From Prevotellaceae bacterium (GTDB lineage Bacteria; Bacteroidota; Bacteroidia; Bacteroidales; UBA932): a DNA stretch of 5,132 nt. The stretch spans positions 1-5,132 of the forward strand of contig JAISDK010000300.1 of assembly GCA_031264875.1 (NCBI GenBank). Direction: 5' to 3'. Position 1 is the first letter of the stretch. Each line of letters starts with the position of its first letter. This document shows, piece after piece, positions 1-5,132 of this stretch. The notes beneath the pieces are model-generated. The model was not told where the DNA came from and searched no databases. It saw only the letters and a program-made list of their open reading frames with translations. The translations under genes and the position numbers were made by a program.

Positions 1-204
1 CTGCCTGACATGACGGTTATCGCCGAAGTGAAATACAGCGCCAAAAAATCCTTTCTCGCCAGACTGCTCCACAAAGCGTCAAAGCAAATCCACGACCGGA
101 AATATTACGAAGCATACCGTAACGAACCCGGTAAAATTGTCCTTGTCTCGATTGCCTTTTCGGGACGGGAAGTCGGATGCCGGATTGAAATGTTGAATAA
201 TTAA
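1..204 (+). CDS. C-terminal end of a PD-(D/E)XK nuclease-domain protein (AAA-ATPase-like family), partial
   Basis: This is the last 67 codons of a gene that begins before the window; the frame is open from base 1 and ends at TAA 202-204. The fragment starts LPDMTVIAEVKYS. The E-x-K (E9 and K11 of the fragment) at the end of a hydrophobic strand looks like the second half of a PD-(D/E)XK nuclease core. It is followed by a helix with A..QI....YY (residues 26-36) and a strand (KIVLVSIAFSGREVG) typical of the end of the domain that follows an AAA-ATPase-like module in many Bacteroidales proteins (Pfam PDDEXK_9/DUF1703 type). Those proteins are very abundant in the order and their biological role is poorly known. 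An internal ATG at position 10 is not a plausible start, because it would remove part of the core strand. The ATPase half is outside the window, so the family call is an inference from a short piece. Confidence 0.7.
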   Translation: MPDMTVIAEVKYSAKKSFLARLLHKASKQIHDRKYYEAYRNEPGKIVLVSIAFSGREVGCRIEMLNN

Positions 205-208
205 GGAA

Positions 209-1255
209 TCATGAATAGAACATCTTGTATCTGTCTTCAGCGATTCTCATTCGCTCATCATTCGGCTCGCCTGTTTCAAAAAAGTCAGCTTTAATAGTTA
301 TCCTGTTTTTATTTACTGTTTTTTGCCATGTGCCGCTAATTCTGCCGTTTGCCATGATGACCGGATGAAATATCCCGTTTTTACTGAATGCTTTTTGTTG
401 ATAGTCCTCTTCCAAAATATTTGTCCTGTCCCTGTATGCAATGATATATTCATCGAAAGCGGGAAGAAAATGGAAGGCGTCGGGAGAGGTAAGTTTTTTA
501 TTGTATGATTGATGGACAAATAAGGAGCTTTCACGAAACCGGACAGTGAGCAGTTCCGCTTGAATCAGTTGAACAGCCTGTTTTGCATCGCTGACGGATA
601 AATCCGACCACCAGGCAAAATCCTGCAAACTTGCCGGCGAATGACTCCTGAAATACTTTGTCGCCAACTTAGCCAGAGCTTCCTCTTTGTGCAATGCTTT
701 TACGGGAGGAACGCGCTCGTCAATTAAAGCGTATGTCTGCTTGTTTCCCTTGTCGATACCGCTGCAGACGATTCCTTCTATTTCGGCGCGCATCATGAAA
801 TGAACCATCCGGGACGTATCGACTGCGACGCCGGCTTTGGCAAGTCCCAAAGAGAGTTCCTGTCTTGTCAGATGATTATTGTTCTCCAGCATTTTACCAA
901 TTAGCCGGTTGCATCTGGAATACAGTTTTTCGGTTATTTCCAGACTTCTGTCTCTTGATGCGCTTGACGATTTAATGCGCTCTTTGGATAGCTGCGACAT
1001 CCACCGAATATCTTCCGCCGCCACTAAATGCCAGGTCGGACGCATCACGTGCGTTCGCAGTATCTTTCCCTCATCCAATGCCGCTTCGACGTCCTTGACA
1101 GTCGCGGATTTCAATCGAACGCCAATCGCCCATTTCGACATGCCGTAATCCTGCGCCTGAATCGCGCCCATCCATGCTACAAGTTTTTCCGGTTCATTAA
1201 ACTCGGGATTTTCCAGTTGATGACTTTGTATACGTATGTTTTTTTCACTTCTCAA
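209..1255 (-). CDS. AlkZ-like winged-helix DNA-binding protein, putative DNA glycosylase (HTH_42 family)
   Basis: A 348-residue protein of the HTH_42/COG3214 family (YcaQ/AlkZ-like winged-helix proteins), full length for the family. Characterised members are DNA glycosylases that excise alkylated or crosslinked bases using a Q-x-Q or Q-x-D motif. Here that motif appears as QAQ at residues 33-35 in GAIQAQDYGMSKWAIGVRL, matching the AlkZ-like rather than the YcaQ-like form. Other family landmarks are RTHVMRPTWHLVAAED (67-82), the region around NKQTYALIDERVP (171-183), AWWSDLSVSDAK (214-225), FLPAFDEYIIAYRDR (263-277) and NGIFHPVIMANGRISGTW (293-310). The start is TTG 1255-1253: no in-frame ATG or GTG lies between it and the upstream stop (TAA 1303-1301), and the first downstream ATG would remove most of the segment before QAQ. 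It overlaps the end of the upstream gene by 11 bp, suggesting translational coupling. The family is clear; the repair substrate is unknown and activity is inferred. Confidence 0.88.
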   Translation of the reverse strand: MRSEKNIRIQSHQLENPEFNEPEKLVAWMGAIQAQDYGMSKWAIGVRLKSATVKDVEAALDEGKILRTHVMRPTWHLVAAEDIRWMSQLSKERIKSSSASRDRSLEITEKLYSRCNRLIGKMLENNNHLTRQELSLGLAKAGVAVDTSRMVHFMMRAEIEGIVCSGIDKGNKQTYALIDERVPPVKALHKEEALAKLATKYFRSHSPASLQDFAWWSDLSVSDAKQAVQLIQAELLTVRFRESSLFVHQSYNKKLTSPDAFHFLPAFDEYIIAYRDRTNILEEDYQQKAFSKNGIFHPVIMANGRISGTWQKTVNKNRITIKADFFETGEPNDERMRIAEDRYKMFYS

Positions 1256-2546
1256 TTGAAAACTGTATTTTTCGCGTTTCTGTTTTTTCGAAGAAATTCT
1301 TTACAAATTGAGTTTTTTCTTTGTCAATTTTGAGTTTCTCATAAATGGTACTTTCATCCACAGCTATCTTTGCTTTCCAGATACCCGATTCCATAAGAGC
1401 ATTTTTCAGTACGGGGATTTCGTCAAAATTGACGGTGGCGTAGAAACTCAGCTTATCCATTCCAAGGTAAGCCAGTTCGTCCTCGCCGAGGTTCAGGACA
1501 CGGCAGAGTTTTTCTCCCTCCGGTACAAGCCGGCTGGTCAATGGCAGAAAAGACAGAATAAACAGCTTGTCGTCCTGGACAGTATATGTGAAATAACCGG
1601 TGACGAAGTTGCGTATCACGCAGCAAATAAAAGACTGTCCGTTAGCGCACCTTATTACCTTCCGGTTATCTGTCATGGACGAGTTGAGAATGTAATTCCG
1701 TAATAAAGCATCAACATTGTCAATATGTTCCTTGAAATGGTGAATAGCGTGCGACAGTATGTACATTCCGTATTCCTTTTTAAGTTTGCTTCCGGGGTAT
1801 AATTCCTTGTGATTCATAATGATGTAGGGACACGTATTGCTGGAGTGTCTTCCGCCGGCAATTAAGCGATAGGCTTTGTAGCTTGCATCATTGTGTGTAA
1901 AATGCATGCTTTCGTTTTCGTGCGACGTCAGTTTGAGAAGATACCTGAGATTGCTTTGTCCGGCTATTTCCTTCGGCTTGAAAATCTCGATATGAAATTC
2001 AAATCCGTATATGCGGAAATTCATTTGTGAATAGAAATTCAGTTCGAACCGTAAAACATCATACATTTTTTTAAACGACTGACTGCCTACGAAATCAAAC
2101 TTTTCGATCTTATTCGACATTTCGTCGGCAAACGCCTCTTTCTGTTCGTCGGTGAATATTCCATACTTGTAGTTCATCTGGAATGAGAATATGAAAGATA
2201 TCCCGTATGTAGCAAAATCCAGATATGTCAGCCGGATTTTCTCGTCAATATATTCTCTACGCATGAACTCCATCATTGTTTCACGTATTCCGGCTAAATA
2301 TCTGCGCGGCACCCGGTTTCCTTCTTTGGCGCGAAAAACGGGCTGATACTCTTCAAAATCAAGGAGAATATGTTTCTGTCTTTTCGACAGCATGTCGAAA
2401 AATACCGGGTCGAAACCCACCAAAAGCATTGTTTTTTGCGCGATAACGCATCCGTTATCGAAATGCGATTTGGAAATCCCTGGTTCGGTACGGAATGGAA
2501 TATTTTTGGCGACTGTTTCTTCTTCCTGTTTTTTGCCATTTCTCAA
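1245..2546 (-). CDS. Uncharacterised 433-residue protein
   Basis: I do not recognise this protein. It appears cytoplasmic, with no signal peptide and no convincing membrane segment. The N-terminal part (about 40-170) looks helical and rich in aromatic and charged residues, with FMRREYIDEKIRLTYLDFATYG at 94-115 and a charged helix near 133-150. A middle part (175-245) looks strand-rich. The C-terminal part carries a histidine-rich helix SHAIHHFKEHID (265-276), then a strand-rich stretch (296-340: VIRCANGQSFICCV, YFTYTVQDDKLFILSFLPL). The tail (400-433) is lysine-rich. It lies 5 bp after the ubiE stop and overlaps the AlkZ-like gene, so it is co-transcribed with both. The start is uncertain: TTG 2546-2544 is the only usual start codon after the upstream in-frame stop TAA 2558-2556, and the first in-frame ATG is codon 40. 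An ATG at 2539-2537 in another frame runs into an A_AAA_AAC heptamer that could feed this frame. The length, placement and unbroken frame support a real gene. Confidence 0.8.
   Translation of the reverse strand: MRNGKKQEEETVAKNIPFRTEPGISKSHFDNGCVIAQKTMLLVGFDPVFFDMLSKRQKHILLDFEEYQPVFRAKEGNRVPRRYLAGIRETMMEFMRREYIDEKIRLTYLDFATYGISFIFSFQMNYKYGIFTDEQKEAFADEMSNKIEKFDFVGSQSFKKMYDVLRFELNFYSQMNFRIYGFEFHIEIFKPKEIAGQSNLRYLLKLTSHENESMHFTHNDASYKAYRLIAGGRHSSNTCPYIIMNHKELYPGSKLKKEYGMYILSHAIHHFKEHIDNVDALLRNYILNSSMTDNRKVIRCANGQSFICCVIRNFVTGYFTYTVQDDKLFILSFLPLTSRLVPEGEKLCRVLNLGEDELAYLGMDKLSFYATVNFDEIPVLKNALMESGIWKAKIAVDESTIYEKLKIDKEKTQFVKNFFEKTETRKIQFSIEK
2528..2534 (-). other. Possible -1 slippery heptamer A_AAA_AAC (or homopolymer error site) at the start of the unknown gene
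   Basis: On the minus strand, an ATG at 2539-2537 is followed by GCA AAA AAC. Read in that frame, the bases form the canonical heptamer A_AAA_AAC. A -1 slip here continues as CAG GAA GAA, exactly the frame of the 433-residue protein. Without a slip, the ATG frame runs on for 81 codons to 2294 with no recognisable domain. Three explanations fit: the real start is the TTG at 2546 and the heptamer is chance in a lysine-rich start; one A is missing from the sequence (a seventh A would give an in-frame ATG start); or translation is recoded. I saw no obvious downstream stimulatory hairpin. Confidence 0.25.
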
Positions 2547-2551
2547 AACGA

Positions 2552-3265
2552 TTAATTAAACTGCATAGCCGGGCAACTTGCTTCCCCTGAGTAAATGACG
2601 GCAATGCCGAAAGTGAGCGGCTTATACCTTGTATTCACAAATCCGGCTTCAGTCATCAGGCTTGTCATTTGTTCGTATTGGGGAAAATGCCTGACAGATT
2701 CGGGTAAATATTTGTATGCATGTTTATCGCCCGACGCCATTTTTCCTGCAAGCGGGAGAATATGAAAGAAATAAAACCTGTAAAGCGTTCGTATAACCGG
2801 GTTTCGCGGCATCGAAAAGTCCAGAATAAAAACATTGCCCGAAGGTTTTGTAACCCTGTGCATTTCCTTAAGTCCTTTTTCCAGATTTTCGAAATTGCGC
2901 ACCCCGAAACCAACAATAACCGCATCAAAAGTATTTGATTCGAATTCCAGATTTTCACTGTCTCCGTAGCGGAGGTCTATACAGTTGGCAAGGTCTTTTT
3001 TTTCAATCTTTTTCCGTCCTTTTTCAAGCATTTTTTCCGAGATGTCGACGCCTGTGATTTTCCTTTTTCCGCTTTTTGTACATTCGATGGCAAGATCTCC
3101 CGTGCCGGTAGCGACGTCCAGAATGACGGCAGGATTATAAACATCAAGCATTTTTCTCAGTTTGCGCCGCCAGATTCTGTCTGTCCCTAGCGAGAGAGTC
3201 CTGTTCAGGAAATCATACACGGGAGCGATATTGTTGAACATCTCTGAAACCTTACTTTTTTCCAT
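2552..3265 (-). CDS. ubiE: Demethylmenaquinone methyltransferase UbiE/MenG
   Basis: A 237-residue class I SAM-dependent methyltransferase of the UbiE/MenG family. It methylates demethylmenaquinone to menaquinone, the last step of the pathway, at the inner face of the cytoplasmic membrane; Bacteroidota use menaquinone, so the MenG role is expected. Visible signatures are MFNNIAPVYDFLNRTLSLGTDRIWRR split over residues 9-34 (family signature 1), the SAM loop LDVATGTGDLA (49-59), the acidic residue D74 after strand 2 (TGVDIS), GD at 101-102, and VGFGVRNFENLEKGLKEMHRV (118-138) followed by KPSG (140-143, usually KPGG). The end LTFGIAVIYSGEA (217-229) is typical, followed by a short extra tail CPAMQFN. 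ATG 3265-3263 is the only available start, since an in-frame stop lies 9 bp upstream. It overlaps the mannosyltransferase gene by 14 bp and is followed 5 bp later by the unknown gene. Confidence 0.95.
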   Translation of the reverse strand: MEKSKVSEMFNNIAPVYDFLNRTLSLGTDRIWRRKLRKMLDVYNPAVILDVATGTGDLAIECTKSGKRKITGVDISEKMLEKGRKKIEKKDLANCIDLRYGDSENLEFESNTFDAVIVGFGVRNFENLEKGLKEMHRVTKPSGNVFILDFSMPRNPVIRTLYRFYFFHILPLAGKMASGDKHAYKYLPESVRHFPQYEQMTSLMTEAGFVNTRYKPLTFGIAVIYSGEASCPAMQFN

Positions 3266-3995
3266 CAGAGGGATTTAAGCGTTTAATCTTTTTGAAGCGC
3301 AGTTTGAACACGCCCCATACAGCCTCGCCGAATATGCTGGAATTCATTTTCGACGTCCCAAATTTCCTGTCAACAAAAATGATCGGCACTTCGACTATAT
3401 TGAAGCCGAGTTTCCAGGCTGTGTATTTCATTTCTATCTGAAAGCCATATCCTTTCATTTTGATTTTATCAAGATTTATAGCGTTCAGCGCTTCGAATTT
3501 ATAGCATTTGAAGCCTGCTGTGGCATCCTTTATTTTCATTCCCGTAACCAGGCGTACATACGAAGACGCATAATAAGACATGATTACCCTTCCAATAGGC
3601 CAGTTCACGACATTTACGCCCGATATGTATCTTGAGCCTATGGCGACATCGGCTCCATTGCAGCACGCTTCGTACAGGTTCAACAAATCTTCGGGATTAT
3701 GCGAAAAATCGGCGTCCATTTCGAAAATATAGTCATACTTGTGTTCAATTGCATACTTGAAACCTGTGATATATGCGGTTCCCAGGCCAAGTTTTCCCTT
3801 GCGTTCGAGAATATAAAGCGAATCGGGACAGTTTTTCATGAGTTCCCTGACGATATCAGCCGTACCGTCCGGAGAACCGTCATCAATAATCAGAATCTCA
3901 AAATCCTTTTCCAGGGAAAAAACCTTTTCGATAATCGCTCTGATATTTTCCTTTTCATTATATGTCGGGATAATAACCAACTTTCTATCTGCCAT
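3252..3995 (-). CDS. Polyprenol monophosphomannose synthase-like glycosyltransferase, GT2 family (Dpm1-like)
   Basis: A 247-residue soluble GT2 enzyme of the dolichol/polyprenol-phosphate mannose synthase type. The family moves mannose (sometimes another sugar) from GDP-mannose to a polyprenyl phosphate at the membrane, giving the lipid-linked donor for sugar addition outside the cytoplasm. Visible features are the N-terminal nucleotide-binding strand LVIIPTYNEKENI (6-18), IIDDGSPDGT (36-45), the metal-binding DAD in FEMDADFSHNPEDL (91-104), GSRY (120-123) with NWPIGR (131-136), DATAGFKCYK (157-166), GYGFQIEMKY (182-191) and the acceptor-side motif FVDRKFGTSKM (207-217). There is no C-terminal transmembrane pair, so this is the short Dpm1-like form that usually works as a peripheral enzyme. 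The start is ATG 3995-3993, 15 bp after the phosphodiesterase stop; the end overlaps ubiE by 14 bp. The enzyme class is clear, while the exact sugar and acceptor are inferred. Confidence 0.93.
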   Translation of the reverse strand: MADRKLVIIPTYNEKENIRAIIEKVFSLEKDFEILIIDDGSPDGTADIVRELMKNCPDSLYILERKGKLGLGTAYITGFKYAIEHKYDYIFEMDADFSHNPEDLLNLYEACCNGADVAIGSRYISGVNVVNWPIGRVIMSYYASSYVRLVTGMKIKDATAGFKCYKFEALNAINLDKIKMKGYGFQIEMKYTAWKLGFNIVEVPIIFVDRKFGTSKMNSSIFGEAVWGVFKLRFKKIKRLNPSDGKK

Positions 3996-4010
3996 ACTCT
4001 AAAGCTTTAA

Positions 4011-4790
4011 TTATTTCTTTTTGCTTAATAAAAGTTCCGGTTCATCGGTAGTTATATAATCAAAGTCATGACTGAGGAATAGATCCATGTCGTCGGGAGA
4101 GTTAACTGTCCAGACATTCAGACTCAGACCCGATTCCTTTGCATTTCTTATCATTCCTGTATCTTTTTTGAAAACATTATACTGGTAATCCAGGCCTGTT
4201 ATCCTGTCCTGTTTCAGCTGTTCGGGCGAAACGTTTCCGCTCAGGTACGCCACTGCCGACGAGGGAACAAGCTGTTTTATCCTTTTGACAGTTTCGTAAT
4301 CGAACGAGATATAGAAAACCCATGGCTGCGCGCTCATTTCGTTGACCGTTTTCACTATCTTTTCAGCGCTTAGCACAGTTCTTTCTACTGTGGACGAACT
4401 TTTTATCTCCAGAAACAGTCGAGTATCGGTCTGTTTCATCCCTTCCATAAGCGCTTTTTCGAGCGTGGGAACAGTCTCGCCGTTAGGAAGTTTTGCCTCG
4501 GCCAATTCACTGTATGTGTGTGTTTCTATTGTTTTCCCGAAATAACTGTTGTCGTGACATAAAACAAAAACACTGTCCGAAGTCATGTGGACGTCAAACT
4601 CCGTGCCTGTACACCCCAGGCGCATTGCTTCCCGTAATGATTCTATGGAATTTTGCGGTAATCCCCTGGTTTTCCAGGCTCCTCTATGAGCAACAACAGC
4701 GTTGTCCAGAAAAAATTTCTTGTAAATATCCTGTGCATGCATAGCCGTATCTATTAACATGAAAAATAATATATAAACGAAAGTTCTCAT
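4011..4790 (-). CDS. Secreted glycerophosphodiester phosphodiesterase (GDPD family)
   Basis: With the ATG at 4790-4788 this is a 259-residue GDPD TIM-barrel enzyme that splits glycerophosphodiesters, from deacylated phospholipids, into glycerol-3-phosphate and an alcohol. The N-terminus MRTFVYILFFMLIDTAMHAQ is a short basic and hydrophobic signal peptide, probably cut after A19, which points to the periplasm. Catalytic and metal residues are all present: HRG (H35, R36), QNS (46-48), the E-x-D of TEFDVHMTSD (E64, D66), the second catalytic His in LCHD (H79), LFLEIK (E128, K130), LNVWTVN near residues 224-230, and TTDEPELLL near the end. A GTG at 4817 would extend the frame by nine residues, but it overlaps the proposed -7 promoter box and would put charged and polar residues before the signal peptide, so the ATG is preferred. 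It appears to be the first gene of the five-gene operon. Confidence 0.92.
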   Translation of the reverse strand: MRTFVYILFFMLIDTAMHAQDIYKKFFLDNAVVAHRGAWKTRGLPQNSIESLREAMRLGCTGTEFDVHMTSDSVFVLCHDNSYFGKTIETHTYSELAEAKLPNGETVPTLEKALMEGMKQTDTRLFLEIKSSSTVERTVLSAEKIVKTVNEMSAQPWVFYISFDYETVKRIKQLVPSSAVAYLSGNVSPEQLKQDRITGLDYQYNVFKKDTGMIRNAKESGLSLNVWTVNSPDDMDLFLSHDFDYITTDEPELLLSKKK

Positions 4791-4816
4791 CAAAAAATTG
4801 TCATTAAAATAACGCA

Positions 4817-4850
4817 CAAATGTAAACTATTATTTTCAGATAGAGCATAA
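4817..4850 (-). promoter_or_regulatory. Predicted Bacteroidota-type promoter for the five-gene operon
   Basis: On the minus strand, TACATTTG (4824-4817) is a perfect match to the Bacteroidota sigma-ABfr -7 consensus TAnnTTTG. A weak -33-like element TTATG (4850-4846) lies about 21 bp further upstream; the consensus is TTTG or TTG. The box ends 26 bp before the phosphodiesterase ATG, predicting a short leader of roughly 20 bases. No other -7-like match was noticed close to the gene start. The poor -33 element is the main weakness. Confidence 0.5.
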
Positions 4851-5132
4851 TTTATCCGAAAAAGATTTCATAACCATCATCTTAATTCTGTTAGCGTCTG
4901 ACAACCATAATTATAACGGCAAACAGCATGGCAATAAAATTCATGTTCTTTTCCAAAGAACTGGATGAAGATTTTGTCGTTCAAGTCGCAATGTATCGCA
5001 AAATTGTCCATGGAACAGTCAAAAAAAACCGCGTAAAACTGCACAAATCGCGCTTCGGGAGGTCGGAAAACCCTCGAAAACCGTGAAACCGGCAGACCCG
5101 TTTTTCCCATTTCGTGTATAAAAACGGCATGT
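4818..5132. other. Upstream region without a confident gene; open frame running to the window edge
   Basis: This 315-bp stretch holds the operon promoter at its left end and otherwise no gene I can confirm. On the minus strand a frame is open from the window edge (5131) to a TGA at 4879-4877, with an ATG at 5110 that would give 77 residues. The translation begins MGKTGLPVSRFSRVFRPPEAR and is rich in Phe, Cys and Arg, with no domain, signal or ribosome site. Such composition is more typical of non-coding or repeat-derived DNA read by chance. It could also be the 3' end of a gene starting beyond the window. From 5066 to 5090 the plus strand has three near-copies of GAAAACC spaced 9-10 bp apart. 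I have an unverified impression that this kind of sequence recurs in Bacteroidales intergenic regions. Confidence 0.35.
4945..4961. repeat. Short perfect inverted repeat (7-bp stem, 3-nt loop)
   Basis: GTTCTTT (4945-4951) and AAAGAAC (4955-4961) are perfect inverted copies around a 3-base loop TCC. The stem is short and mostly A/T and is not followed by a clear U-tract on either strand, so a terminator is doubtful. It lies about 120 bp upstream of the operon promoter; protein binding or chance are both possible. Confidence 0.3.

Noticed and set aside
1028..1333. Plus-strand open frame of 101 codons, and a second one at 879-1148
   Set aside because: Both lie opposite the well-supported AlkZ-like gene and have Phe-, Ser- and Arg-rich composition without a domain.
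1308..1703. Plus-strand open frame of 131 codons
   Set aside because: It lies entirely inside the unknown minus-strand gene, gives no recognisable motif and is best explained as a shadow of that gene.
2294..2539. Minus-strand open frame of 81 codons starting at the ATG at 2539
   Set aside because: Not accepted as its own gene, because it overlaps the long frame and its product is low-complexity and basic without a domain. Its start is considered only as a possible entry into the long frame by slippage.
4000..4009. 10-bp palindrome TAAAGCTTTA between the phosphodiesterase and mannosyltransferase genes
   Set aside because: Too short and A/T-rich to form a terminator or to be a convincing operator; it occurs in a 15-bp gap where chance is enough.
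3699..4010. Plus-strand open frame of 103 codons
   Set aside because: It is antisense to the conserved N-terminal half of the GT2 glycosyltransferase; no independent support.
4011..4817. Longer form of the phosphodiesterase starting at GTG 4817
   Set aside because: The GTG overlaps the -7 promoter box and adds polar residues before an otherwise normal signal peptide; the ATG at 4790 fits better.
1..5132. CRISPR arrays, tRNA or rRNA genes, insertion-sequence ends or transposase genes
   Set aside because: No regularly spaced repeats, cloverleaf-like segments, terminal inverted repeats or transposase motifs were seen in either strand.

Overview
The window looks like chromosomal DNA from a member of Bacteroidota, most likely Bacteroidales. 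The reasons are a PD-(D/E)XK/AAA-ATPase-type gene end of the kind common in that order, a menaquinone-type UbiE methyltransferase, a Bacteroidota-style winged-helix/AlkZ-like protein, start regions with no obvious Shine-Dalgarno sequence, and a TAnnTTTG-type -7 promoter box. The assignment rests on protein character and signals seen by eye, not on a database search.

Layout: positions 1-204 hold the 3' end of a plus-strand gene whose last domain resembles the PD-(D/E)XK nuclease found at the C-terminus of Bacteroidales AAA-ATPase-like proteins. It converges, with a 4-bp gap, on a block of five minus-strand genes covering 209-4790. In transcription order these are: a secreted glycerophosphodiester phosphodiesterase (4790-4011), a polyprenol-phosphate mannose synthase-like GT2 enzyme (3995-3252), ubiE/menG (3265-2552), an unrecognised 433-residue protein (2546-1245), and an AlkZ-like winged-helix protein, a putative DNA glycosylase (1255-209). 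Gaps are 15 and 5 bp and overlaps are 14 and 11 bp, so this is very probably one operon. A perfect match to the Bacteroidota -7 box lies 26 bp upstream of the first ATG.

The first three genes share a lipid/membrane theme: phosphodiester head-group turnover, polyprenol-linked sugar and menaquinone methylation. The last two are a protein of unknown function and a putative DNA-repair enzyme. Neither of the last two has an upstream in-frame ATG; both appear to start at TTG. For the unknown gene, an ATG in the adjacent frame runs directly into a canonical A_AAA_AAC slippery heptamer that leads into the long frame. This is either an accident, a sequence error or a recoding site.

The stretch 4818-5132 upstream of the operon holds the promoter, a 7-bp inverted repeat and an open frame reaching the window edge. 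Its odd composition suggests a non-coding or repeat-derived sequence rather than a confident gene. No tRNA, rRNA, CRISPR array or insertion sequence was seen. There is no clear new defence or mobile system; the best lead is the unknown protein paired with the AlkZ-like protein.
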